Assembly: GCF_023074175.1 (NCBI RefSeq)
Contig: NZ_JADPKS010000008.1
Span: 248,001-312,000, forward strand
Direction: 5' to 3'
Length of the DNA stretch: 64,000 nucleotides
From: Bradyrhizobium sp. 139
GTDB taxonomy: Bacteria; Pseudomonadota; Alphaproteobacteria; Rhizobiales; Xanthobacteraceae
Shown here: positions 27,021 through 35,089 of the stretch, piece after piece
How the letters are laid out: each line of letters starts with the position of its first letter
Numbering within the stretch: the stretch's first letter is position 1
Notes under the pieces: model-generated
The model's database searches: none
What the model was told of the DNA's origin: nothing
Seen by the model: the letters and a program-made list of their open reading frames with translations, nothing else
Made by a program: the position numbers and the translations under genes

Positions 27021-27106
27021 CGTCATGGCCGGGCTTGTCCCGGCCATCCACGCGCCACCGCTTGCGAGAAGGGACGTGGATGCCCCGGACAAGCCCGGGC
27101 ATGACG
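27021..27106. repeat. Palindromic repeat between the binding-protein and ATPase genes
   Basis: It begins CGTCATGGCCGGGCTTGTCC and ends with the near complement GGACAAGCCCGGGCATGACG. Its position after a highly expressed binding-protein gene resembles the stem-loop at 20768-20804. Confidence 0.75.
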
Positions 27107-27184
27107 AGTATGTGGACCTACGTTTCGTCCCCCATAGAGAGCTCCCTCTCCCCGCAAGAGCGGGGCGAGGGACAAGAGAGAGTC

Positions 27185-28258
27185 TTATTGAAACTGCGAC
27201 TTCTTGTAGTAGCCGCTGTCAACCAGGACCTTCTCCCAATTGTCCTTGTAGACCACGACCGGCTTGAGCAGATAGGACGGTACCGTCTTGACGCCGTTCT
27301 CGTAGGTCTTGGTGTCGTTGACCGTGACCTGCTTGCCGGCGAGCGCGGCGTCGACCATGTCGGCGGTCACCTTGGCGAGATCGCGGGTGTCCTTGAAGAT
27401 GGTCGAGTACTGATCGCCGCGGAGCATCGCCTTGATCGAGGGCACCTCGGCATCCTGGCCCGAGATAACAGGCATCGACTGGTCGGCGCTGCCGTAGCCG
27501 ACGCCCTTCAGCGAGGAGATGATGCCGATCGAGATGCCGTCATAAGGCGACAGCACGGCATTGATCTTCTTGTTGCCGTAATAGGCGCTGAGCAGATTGT
27601 CCATGCGGGACTGCGCGGTGGCGCCGTCCCAGCGCAGCGTCGCGACCTTGTCCATGCCCATCTGGCCGGAGACGACGACGAGCTTGCCACTATCAATGTA
27701 CGGCTTCAGCACGCTCATCGCGCCATTATAGAAGAAGTAGGCGTTGTTGTCGTCGGGTGAGCCGCCGAACAGCTCGATGTTGAAGGGTCCTTTGCCATCC
27801 TTCAGCCCGAGCCCCTGCTCGATCGACTGCGCCTGGAGCACACCGACCTGGAAATTATCGAAGGTCGCGTAGTAGTCGACGTTCGGCGTGCCGCGGATCA
27901 GGCGGTCATAGGCGATGATGGTGATGCCCTTGGCCTTGGCCTGCTTGAGCACGTCGGACAGCGTGGTGCCGTCGATCGCGGCGATCACCAGCGCTTTCGC
28001 ACCCTTGGTCACCATGTTCTCGACCTGCGAGAGCTGGTTCGGGATGTCGTCCTCGGCATATTGCAGGTCGGTGTTGTAGCCGCGCTCCTTCAGCACCTTG
28101 ACCATATTGTTGCCGTCGTCGATCCAGCGCGCCGACGATTTGGTCGGCATGGCGATGCCAACCGTCGCCTTGTCCTGGGCGAAGGCGGTGACGCCTGCGG
28201 CCATCGTCGCAGCGCCGGTCAACGCCAGCGCGAGGAATGTCGTCTTCAGTTTCAGCAT
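27185..28258 (-). CDS. chvE: Sugar-binding periplasmic protein of ABC transporter (ChvE family)
   Basis: The 357-residue protein has a Sec signal peptide ([18 protein letters not shown]) and a type I periplasmic-binding fold. Segments [23 protein letters not shown] and [34 protein letters not shown] are characteristic of ChvE/MmsE proteins, which bind aldoses such as arabinose, galactose and glucose. GGGAG precedes the ATG. The gene follows the lactonase gene by 73 bases, so uptake and oxidation may be co-transcribed. Confidence 0.92.
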   Translation of the reverse strand: MLKLKTTFLALALTGAATMAAGVTAFAQDKATVGIAMPTKSSARWIDDGNNMVKVLKERGYNTDLQYAEDDIPNQLSQVENMVTKGAKALVIAAIDGTTLSDVLKQAKAKGITIIAYDRLIRGTPNVDYYATFDNFQVGVLQAQSIEQGLGLKDGKGPFNIELFGGSPDDNNAYFFYNGAMSVLKPYIDSGKLVVVSGQMGMDKVATLRWDGATAQSRMDNLLSAYYGNKKINAVLSPYDGISIGIISSLKGVGYGSADQSMPVISGQDAEVPSIKAMLRGDQYSTIFKDTRDLAKVTADMVDAALAGKQVTVNDTKTYENGVKTVPSYLLKPVVVYKDNWEKVLVDSGYYKKSQFQ

Positions 28259-28331
28259 GCTTCACTCCCTTGGGTGTCAGACTGTTTCTTCGTTTGGTCG
28301 AGAACGCTGGTCGTGTGCGGCTTCGAGCCTC

Positions 28332-29213
28332 CTATGCGAGCTTGACCTCAGGCTCCGCGCGGCCACGCGCAGATGCCTGCAATAGGAAAGTGCAGCCGGC
28401 TTGCGGATCGGCGAGGCGCGCTGCCGCGTCCATATCCTGCCAGGCCGACGTGACGAGGAGGTGCGACAGATCAGGGCCGACAAAGGCCGGGCAGCTGGAC
28501 TGCTTGGCCGGCACACGCAGCGAGCGCAGACGCTCGCCTTGCGGAGAGTAGACATCAATACGGCCCGCACCCCAGCACGCGTTCCAGATCTGCCCGTCGG
28601 CGTCGCACACTGAGCCGTCGAGGCCCCCGACGCCGGTGTGGCGCAACAGAACTTCCGGCTCGCCTCGCGGCAGGCCGGTTGCCGGATTGAGCGGCACCGC
28701 GTAGAGCACGGCGCGCGCGGTATCGGCGAAATAGCCGGTGGCGCCGTCAGGCGAGAAACAGATCGAATTGGGAATGCTGATACGGGGGAACAGCGTCGAG
28801 ATCTTGCCGCGATGGAACGCGTAGATCGCGCCTGCGCCTGCTTCCGCCTTGCGGCCCATGGTGCCGATCCAGAACGTGCCGGACTGATGCACGCGCGCAT
28901 CGTTGGACCGGGTGACGGGATTGTCGGCTTCGAGCGGGCAGAGCAGCGTCATCGCGCCGTCGGCGAGCGTGCGGATATAGAGACCGTCCTCGGCGACGAT
29001 CAGCTGGCGTTCAGCATCGATGCGCCCGAGCGCGCTCGCCATCCGGCCGAGCGCATGGATGCGGATGCTGCCGCTTCCAAGATGCGCCTCGAACAGCCGC
29101 CCCTCGCGAATGTCGAACCACCAGGCGGTGTCGGTGGTCAAATCATAGGTCGGCCCCTCGCCGAGATGGCAAGGATCGTCCGAGAGGACGGACGTCGGCA
29201 CCTGTTCCATCAT
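28332..29213 (-). CDS. SMP-30/gluconolactonase-family sugar lactonase
   Basis: The 293-residue beta-propeller protein shows the metal ligands of the family: Glu in HLGEGPTYD near residue 18, Asn in IPNSICFSPDG and Asp in GGLDGSVCDADG. It should hydrolyse an aldonolactone to the aldonate. The start at 29213 (MMEQVPTSVL) overlaps the mutarotase stop (ATGA). It follows dehydrogenase and mutarotase genes in one operon, the order expected for oxidative aldose catabolism. Confidence 0.9.
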   Translation of the reverse strand: MMEQVPTSVLSDDPCHLGEGPTYDLTTDTAWWFDIREGRLFEAHLGSGSIRIHALGRMASALGRIDAERQLIVAEDGLYIRTLADGAMTLLCPLEADNPVTRSNDARVHQSGTFWIGTMGRKAEAGAGAIYAFHRGKISTLFPRISIPNSICFSPDGATGYFADTARAVLYAVPLNPATGLPRGEPEVLLRHTGVGGLDGSVCDADGQIWNACWGAGRIDVYSPQGERLRSLRVPAKQSSCPAFVGPDLSHLLVTSAWQDMDAAARLADPQAGCTFLLQASARGRAEPEVKLA

Positions 29214-30289
29214 GGCGTCCTCACCGCAAAGCGATAGACCGTGTGATGGCGATAGACCTCGCCGGGCGCAAGGCGCGGGCTCGGGAAGTCCGGCCGGTTC
29301 GGCGCATTGGGCCATATATGCGGCTCCAGGCATATGGCGTCCGACTGGCGATAGAGCTTGCCGCCCTTCCCCGAAATCGTTCCGTCGAGATAGTTGCCGG
29401 AATAGACCTGGAGGCCGGGCTGATCGGTGAACAACTCCATGATGCGTCCCGAGCGCGGCGCCTCCAACCGTGCGGCAAGACCAAGCTTGCCGTCACGCGC
29501 GAGGCAATAAGTGTGATCATAGCCCTTGCCGTTGCGCAATTGCTGGTCGCTCTCGCGGATGCGATCGCCCACGGGCCGCGGCTCGCGGAAGTCGAAGGGC
29601 GTACCGGCCACCGCGCGCGGCGGCTCCGGCAGCGGAATCGCGGTCGGATCGATGGCAAGAAAATGTTCGGCCGCGACCGTCAATTTGTGATCCAGAATCG
29701 GTGTACCTGACGTCGCGCCTTCCAGATTGAAGAAGCTGTGGTTGGTCAGGTTGACGACGGTCGGCCGGTCGGTCCGCGCCTCTATCGTCAACGACAGCTC
29801 GGTCGGGCCGGTGACGCGATAGGTCAGGCGCACGTCGAGCCGGCCGGGATAATTTTCTTCGCCATGCGGACTCGAATAGGTGAGCGTGACGCCCGGCTCC
29901 GCACCGTCGTCAATGCCGGCGATCTCCCAGAGCTTGCGGTCGAAGCCGTCGAGACCGCCATGCAGCGCATTCGGACCATTGTTGACGGGAAGCTGCACCG
30001 CCTCGCCGTCTAGCGAAAATTGTCCGTTGGCGATGCGGTTGGCGTAGCGGCCGACGGTCGCGCCCAAAAACTTCCGTTCGGCGAGATAGCCGGCAAACGC
30101 ATCATGGCCGAGCACGACGTCGTCGTAACCACCTTTGGCGTCCGGCGCGATGAGCGCCTGGATCACTGCGCCATGGGTGATGATGCGGGCTTCGAACCCG
30201 CCCTCCCCGCGCAACACGATACGCTCGACGTTGCGGCCATCCGGCAGCGTTCCGAAGACGTCTTTTTCCATTGTCTTTGAGCCAGCCAT
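29210..30289 (-). CDS. galM: Aldose 1-epimerase (mutarotase)
   Basis: A 359-residue GalM homologue with NALHGGLDGFDRKLWE, the catalytic His of TNHSFFNL and the catalytic Glu likely in AICLEPHIWPN. It interconverts alpha and beta anomers, supplying the anomer used by the dehydrogenase. GGGGA is placed before the ATG, which lies two bases after the dehydrogenase stop. The length is normal. Confidence 0.93.
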   Translation of the reverse strand: MAGSKTMEKDVFGTLPDGRNVERIVLRGEGGFEARIITHGAVIQALIAPDAKGGYDDVVLGHDAFAGYLAERKFLGATVGRYANRIANGQFSLDGEAVQLPVNNGPNALHGGLDGFDRKLWEIAGIDDGAEPGVTLTYSSPHGEENYPGRLDVRLTYRVTGPTELSLTIEARTDRPTVVNLTNHSFFNLEGATSGTPILDHKLTVAAEHFLAIDPTAIPLPEPPRAVAGTPFDFREPRPVGDRIRESDQQLRNGKGYDHTYCLARDGKLGLAARLEAPRSGRIMELFTDQPGLQVYSGNYLDGTISGKGGKLYRQSDAICLEPHIWPNAPNRPDFPSPRLAPGEVYRHHTVYRFAVRTP

Positions 30290-30291
30290 GT

Positions 30292-31218
30292 CTAATCCCC
30301 AAATGGTTCGACGATCATGCGCTTGCCGAGCAGGAAAGCATCGGCAACGAGACGAAGCGGCGCCAGATCAACATCGCGCGCGCCTGTCGCGGTGAGCTTG
30401 ACGAAGCGCCTGTACAGCTCGCGATATTCCTGATCGGGCGCCTCGGCAACCGCCTTGCCGTCGATCGCCATTCGCCGGCCGCCGCCGGACAACGTCATTT
30501 GGCCCTGGTCGGTTTCGACCAGGATATCCCAACTCTGCGGTCCGGTCTGGCGGAAATCGAACTCGGCGGTAACAGGCAGGCCGCCAATGTCGGTCAGCGT
30601 CAGGTTCGCGGCGATCGGCGCTTGGCAATTGGCTGGAAAGGCCAGCTCGGCCGCGGTGACAAACACCGGCTTGGGCAGAATACGAGTCAGAATCGAGAGC
30701 GCGTTGATGCCGGGATCGAACACGCCAAGCCCGCCCGGCTCCCAGATCCAGCCCTGCCCGGGATGCCAGACACGAACGTCTTCCTTCCAGTTGATGTGCA
30801 CGGATCTGATCCGCCGCGTGGCAAGCCACTCGCGCGCCGGCTCGACCGCCGGTGCGTAGCGCGAATGCCAGGTCGCAAACAGCGTCCGCTTCGCCTTCGC
30901 CGCCATTGCGATCAGCGGATCGAGCTCGGCAACGCCGGTGCCGGGCGGCTTCTCCAGCATCACGTGCTTGCCGGCGGCGAGCGCCGCGGCAGCCTGGGCA
31001 CGCCGTACCTGCGGCGGCGTGCAGAGCGACACCGCATCAACGTGCGGCCCTTTCTCCAGCAAGTCTTCGATGGTGACGAAATGCGGCACTCCCGGCAGCG
31101 AGGCATTGCGGCTGGCGACGGCTGCGAGCGTCGCGCCCGAGACCGCCGCGATCGCGCCGACATGCTGGTCGCGCGCGATCTTGCCGAGTCCGACGATGGC
31201 GATGCGAAGTTCAGTCAC
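30292..31218 (-). CDS. Gfo/Idh/MocA aldose 1-dehydrogenase (galactose/arabinose type)
   Basis: The 308-residue oxidoreductase has the dinucleotide motif IVGLGKIARDQ, LEKPPG with the active-site Lys, and GGLGVFDPGINALSI with its His/Asp region. Length and motifs fit the D-galactose 1-dehydrogenase / L-arabinose 1-dehydrogenase group known from Azospirillum and Rhizobium. It would oxidise the sugar to its lactone. The GTG start overlaps the GntR stop (GTGA). Which aldose is preferred cannot be read. Confidence 0.88.
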   Translation of the reverse strand: MTELRIAIVGLGKIARDQHVGAIAAVSGATLAAVASRNASLPGVPHFVTIEDLLEKGPHVDAVSLCTPPQVRRAQAAAALAAGKHVMLEKPPGTGVAELDPLIAMAAKAKRTLFATWHSRYAPAVEPAREWLATRRIRSVHINWKEDVRVWHPGQGWIWEPGGLGVFDPGINALSILTRILPKPVFVTAAELAFPANCQAPIAANLTLTDIGGLPVTAEFDFRQTGPQSWDILVETDQGQMTLSGGGRRMAIDGKAVAEAPDQEYRELYRRFVKLTATGARDVDLAPLRLVADAFLLGKRMIVEPFGD

Positions 31219-31991
31219 GACCTCTCTCCAGATTCTGCGGATGGCACCGCCTCGGCCGGCGCGGTTACGATCACCGTGCCCTCGTGGCGGCGCATACCAT
31301 TGTGAATGACATAAACCATCGCCTCCGAGGCGGTCTGGGCATCGCCGGCTGTGATGGCATCGACGATCTTCTGGTGCCAGAGCAGCACGGTGTCGCGGTC
31401 GTCCGGCTCAACCGGTGCGCTGAGCAGGAAGGAGGCGCGCAGGGCAGCCTCGATGACGTGGCCGATCGAGCGCATGAACAGATTGCCCGACGCGCGCGCC
31501 ACAGCGACGTGAAGCGCGAGGTCGGCATCGGCAAACCCCACCGAGTCTGAGGCTTCAAGCCGCATGCGCTCCATGCTGCGACGGAGTTCGGTAATATCCT
31601 CCTCCGACCGCTGCGCAGCCGCCAGCATCGCCGCGCGCGGCTCGACGGCGAGACGGATCTCGGCGAGGTCGTTGAGGAAGCGCTTGTCGATGCCGGCGTC
31701 CAGATGCCAGGCCAGCACGTCGGCATCGAACATGTTCCAGGCGGCGCGCTCGCGCACGACGGTGCCGACCCGCGCCTTGGTCGTGAGCAGGCCCTTGGCG
31801 ACCAGGGTCTTCACGCTCTCCCGCAGCACCGGCCGCGACACGCCGAACATCGCGATCATCTCGGCATCGCCCGGCAGGCGCGTTCCCTCCGCGTAGCGGC
31901 CCGCGATGATGTCGACGCCGATCGAGCGGGCCACCTCCGCATGGTTGGAGTGAGCCCGCCGCGTCGGGATGACGACGATGCGCGATGTCAT
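31215..31991 (-). CDS. GntR-family regulator, FadR subfamily
   Basis: The 258-residue regulator has an N-terminal winged helix (DAEMIAMFGVSRPVLRESVKTLVAKGLL) and a C-terminal FCD domain with metal-binding His residues (ADLALHVAVA, LLWHQKIVDAI, YVIHNGMRRHE). I placed the start at 31991, with GGAG eight bases upstream; the longer frame adds 37 residues of low-complexity sequence. It is the first gene of the dehydrogenase-mutarotase-lactonase operon and probably represses it until a sugar acid binds. Confidence 0.91.
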   Translation of the reverse strand: MTSRIVVIPTRRAHSNHAEVARSIGVDIIAGRYAEGTRLPGDAEMIAMFGVSRPVLRESVKTLVAKGLLTTKARVGTVVRERAAWNMFDADVLAWHLDAGIDKRFLNDLAEIRLAVEPRAAMLAAAQRSEEDITELRRSMERMRLEASDSVGFADADLALHVAVARASGNLFMRSIGHVIEAALRASFLLSAPVEPDDRDTVLLWHQKIVDAITAGDAQTASEAMVYVIHNGMRRHEGTVIVTAPAEAVPSAESGERS

Positions 31992-32224
31992 GAGGCCGCT
32001 CCCGCGCTGTTCGTCACCGGCCGGCGCGCGAGCGCGACCAGCCCCTGCTGCAAGGCAATGAAGGCAGCGCGAGCAGCAACGCGGCCGTGGCACAGGCCGC
32101 AAACAAGGCTTTAGGGGTCATCAAGCGTCTCTCCCAAGTGTTTATCTCGGGCGCGATTGGTAGCATGGCACCCGACGACTGCCCTTTGCGGGCGCCGGGA
32201 GAGACTATTTCATGGAAGACGGGT

Positions 32225-32249
32225 TCCGACTAGTAATATTATCTGACTA
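32225..32249 (-). promoter_or_regulatory. Direct-repeat operator or promoter candidate
   Basis: On the minus strand TAGTCAGA and TAGTCGGA repeat 17 bases apart around the palindrome TAATATTA. The segment is strikingly AT-rich for this genome and lies about 235 bases upstream of the GntR start. It may combine a -10-like element with a regulator site. Confidence 0.35.
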
Positions 32250-32386
32250 TTTGGGCGGGAGGCGCGCGCCGGGAGGGGCGGCCTAACGACACATCCAACG
32301 CGATTTTGTTCCACCAATGCAACGGGGAGATGAAAGAAATAATGCGCCAGCAGCGCCGGTGAGAGTGGGACTCGCAACCTCCTCCT

Positions 32387-32467
32387 CGTCATTGCGAGCG
32401 CAGCGAAAGCAATCCAGAGTCCCTCTGCGGAAAGATTCTGGATTGCTTCGTTACGCTCGCAATGACG
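32387..32467. repeat. Palindromic repeat, family shared with 53300-53379
   Basis: It begins CGTCATTGCGAGCGCAGCG and ends with the inverted complement CGCTCGCAATGACG; the internal arms AGCAATCCAGA and TCTGGATTGCT also pair. Confidence 0.8.
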
Positions 32468-32589
32468 GTGTCGATAGAACTCGGCCTATGTCGACCAAAT
32501 CGACTCGCGGTGACTTCCCCTCACCCGAATTGCGCTTTGCGCAAATTCGAGCTCGCCCCGCAAGCAGGGCGAGGTGAAGAAAGCCAGCC

Positions 32590-33762
32590 CTAGATCAGCT
32601 TCCGCTGCGCGAGGTTCTTCATCAGCGCGCCGATGCCGAAGGTCCAGGGCTCGCACTCGTCGCTGGTCCGCATGCGGTTCACCAGCTTGCCGAGTTGCGG
32701 CGCTGCGATCGTGACGATGTCGTCACGCTTGTGAGTGAAGCCCTGCCCCGGCGCATCGCGATCCTTGACCGGCGCGAACATCGTGCCGAGGAACAGCACG
32801 AAGCCATCGGGATATTGATGCACGGGTCCGATGGTCTGTTCGACCAGATCGGTCGGATCGCGGCTGATCTTGCTGATCGAGGAATGACCGTCGAGGACAA
32901 AGCCGTCCTGCCCCTTCACGTTCAGGCTGATGTCGAGCTTGCGCGCGTCGTCGAGCGAGAAGCTGTCGTCGAACAGGCGCAGCAGCGGGCCGATCGCACA
33001 GGAGGCGTTGTTGTCCTTGGCCTTCGACAGCAGCAGTGCCGAGCGTCCTTCGAAGTCGCGCAAGTTCACGTCGTTGCCGAGCGCGCCGCCGACGATCTTG
33101 CCGCGGCTGGAGACGAACAGCACCAGTTCGGGCTCCGGATTGTTCCAGGTCGATTTCGGATGCAGCCCGGCATCCATGCCGGTGCCGACCGAGGACAAGG
33201 TCGGCGCCTTGGTGAAGACCTCGGCATCCGGGCCGATGCCGACTTCGAGATACTGGCTCCAGGCGTTCTGGTCGATCAGCACCTGCTTCAAGTGCATCGC
33301 CTGGTCTGAGCCCGGCTTGAGCTTCGACAGATCGTCGCCGATCAGCCGCGTCACTTCTTTCCGGATCGCTTCGGCCGAGGCCGGATTGCCTTTCGCCCGC
33401 TCCTCGATCACGCGCTCCAGCATCGAGATGGCGAAAGTGACGCCGGCCGCCTTCAGCGTCTGGAGATCGACCGGCGCGAGCAGCCATGGTTTTTGGCGGT
33501 CGCGCTGATCAGGCGCCGTGTTGGCCACGATGGCCTCGATATCGCCGATACGTTCGCCCTTGGCCGCGGCAAGCGCCTTGGCCGGATTGTCTTCCTCGCA
33601 GAGCGTGCTGACGGTCGGGAATTTCGCGGTGACGTCGAAGACGCCTTCAGCCCGCACGGCGACCACAGCCGGCCCGTTCGCCTGCGGCAGCCAGACGCGG
33701 CCCGCCAATGTTCCCCGCATTCCGTCCTCAGGGAGAAGATCCTTGGCTGTCAGTGTCGTCAT
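32590..33762 (-). CDS. FAH-family 2-keto-3-deoxy sugar-acid dehydratase (XylX-like)
   Basis: This 390-residue protein belongs to the fumarylacetoacetate hydrolase superfamily; the C-terminal half has VGIGPDAEVFTKAPTLSSVG and NPEPELVLFVSSRGKIVGGALGNDVNLRDFEGRS with the acidic metal ligands. Length and the long N-terminal domain resemble Caulobacter XylX, a 2-keto-3-deoxyxylonate dehydratase, more than true FAH. The start at 33762 has GAGG nine bases upstream. The location beside aldose oxidation genes supports this; GguC-type proteins are the main alternative. Confidence 0.8.
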   Translation of the reverse strand: MTTLTAKDLLPEDGMRGTLAGRVWLPQANGPAVVAVRAEGVFDVTAKFPTVSTLCEEDNPAKALAAAKGERIGDIEAIVANTAPDQRDRQKPWLLAPVDLQTLKAAGVTFAISMLERVIEERAKGNPASAEAIRKEVTRLIGDDLSKLKPGSDQAMHLKQVLIDQNAWSQYLEVGIGPDAEVFTKAPTLSSVGTGMDAGLHPKSTWNNPEPELVLFVSSRGKIVGGALGNDVNLRDFEGRSALLLSKAKDNNASCAIGPLLRLFDDSFSLDDARKLDISLNVKGQDGFVLDGHSSISKISRDPTDLVEQTIGPVHQYPDGFVLFLGTMFAPVKDRDAPGQGFTHKRDDIVTIAAPQLGKLVNRMRTSDECEPWTFGIGALMKNLAQRKLI

Positions 33763-33841
33763 GGCTGCGTCCTCGCTGTTTCTTGGCCAAGACCAATAAA
33801 CGCCTGGCTCTGGAAGTCCAGAGCAGCAGCCTGTCTCGCAG

Positions 33842-34819
33842 CTATGCCCCTGCCCGGGCCTTTCGGGCCGCGATCTGCTGGAGCGCCCACCGCGCGTTCT
33901 TGCGCACGTCGGGATCGGAATCGTCGGCGATGACGGCCAGGAACGCCTCGCCGTCGGGATGCGCGATCTCGCCAAGCGCGGCGGCCGCCTCCTTCCGCAA
34001 ATTGGCCTGGTCGTGGTTGATGCAATTGCCGATCGGCCGCACCGCGCGCTCGACCTTCATCTTGCCGAGGCTGCGGATCGCCTTCAGCCGCACCTGCCAG
34101 AACTCGTCGGCAAGGCACGCGACCAGTTGATCGGCGGCAATCGCGCCATTGACGTTAAGCCCCAGCGTCTCCGCCGCCATCTCGCGGACCATCCAGTCGG
34201 TGTCCTTCAGCGCCCGGGTGATCGTTTCCGCCGCGGGCTTTAACTGCGAGAAGGCCAATGCACTCACGGCGGCACGGCGCACATGCGCGTCGGGATCGTT
34301 GATCAACGCGGTCAGCGCTGGAATGGATTCTTCCAGCTTCAGGAAGCCGATGACGCCGATCGCCTGCACACGCACGGCGGCGTCGGAGTCCTGGAGCGCT
34401 TCAAGCGCCGGCTTCAGCGTGTCCTTGCAGCGCAGTTCCTTCAGCGCACGCAGTGCGCCCATGCGGACGAAGGCGTGGGCATGCTTGACCAGCGGCAGGA
34501 TGATGTCGGCGCAGGCGGGATCCTTGAACTCGGCCATGCCGTCGGCAGCTGCCGATGCCACGATCCTTTCGGGGTCGACCAGCAGCTTCACCAGCGCGCT
34601 CGCGGCTTCCGGCCCGTCGAATTCGCCGAGCGCCATTGCGACCTGCTGGCGCACGCCCGCGTCGGGATCGGCGACCAAGTTCGCGAGATGGCCCACGGCC
34701 GCGGGATCGCCGGAGTGGCCGAGCGCGATGATGGCGACGCGGCGCTCGGCGGGATCGGCGGCCTGCAACCGCTCGTCGGCGTCGTCGAGATCGTCGTAGG
34801 ATTCGAACGGGCTCGACAT
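33842..34819 (-). CDS. HEAT-repeat protein of the AprA-like cluster
   Basis: This 325-residue, all-helical protein is built from about nine tandem HEAT units of 30-35 residues with recurring pattern DPDAxVRxxAAxALGxF (for example near residues 55-68, 180-195 and 285-300). GAGG lies six bases before ATG 34819. It starts 2 bases after the ferredoxin stop. HEAT scaffolds mediate protein-protein contacts; PBS-lyase-like members can bind cofactors or partners. I infer a scaffold or assembly factor for the flavoprotein-ferredoxin pair. Its exact role is unknown. Confidence 0.87.
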   Translation of the reverse strand: MSSPFESYDDLDDADERLQAADPAERRVAIIALGHSGDPAAVGHLANLVADPDAGVRQQVAMALGEFDGPEAASALVKLLVDPERIVASAAADGMAEFKDPACADIILPLVKHAHAFVRMGALRALKELRCKDTLKPALEALQDSDAAVRVQAIGVIGFLKLEESIPALTALINDPDAHVRRAAVSALAFSQLKPAAETITRALKDTDWMVREMAAETLGLNVNGAIAADQLVACLADEFWQVRLKAIRSLGKMKVERAVRPIGNCINHDQANLRKEAAAALGEIAHPDGEAFLAVIADDSDPDVRKNARWALQQIAARKARAGA

Positions 34820-34821
34820 GA

Positions 34822-35055
34822 CTACCTCAGGAGATAGGGAATGTTGACGGTGACGGCGCCGGTCGGGCAATCGGCCTCGCACGGCATGCAGTACCAGCAC
34901 TCGTCATAGGCCATGTAGGCTTTGCCGGTCATGTCGCTGATGCGCAGCACGTCGAGCGGGCAGACATCGACGCACACCGTGCACCCCTTGTCGGCGATAC
35001 ATTTGGCGTCGTCGACGACCACCGGAACCGATGTCTGATAGGAAGCGAGAGGCAT
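34822..35055 (-). CDS. Two-cluster ferredoxin subunit (AprB-like)
   Basis: The 77-residue protein has two [4Fe-4S] motifs. The first is CIADKGCTVCVDVCP (C-x5-C-x2-C-x3-CP, with a longer first gap than the standard C-x2-C-x2-C-x3-C). The second is CWYCMPCEADCP. It follows the AprA-like flavoprotein gene after 34 bases. In APS reductase the small subunit carries two such clusters and feeds electrons to FAD, but AprB proteins are about twice as long. I infer that it is the electron partner of the flavoprotein. Confidence 0.9.
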   Translation of the reverse strand: MPLASYQTSVPVVVDDAKCIADKGCTVCVDVCPLDVLRISDMTGKAYMAYDECWYCMPCEADCPTGAVTVNIPYLLR

Positions 35056-35089
35056 CGTTGGTCTCCTGTTGCTTGCAGCTGGCGGTGGA

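Larger units (their letters stand above)
31992..32589. other. Intergenic stretch upstream of the GntR operon
   Basis: About 600 bases without a convincing gene. It holds an AT-rich direct-repeat site at 32225-32249, the palindromic repeat at 32387-32467 and the promoter of the GntR operon. Confidence 0.6.
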
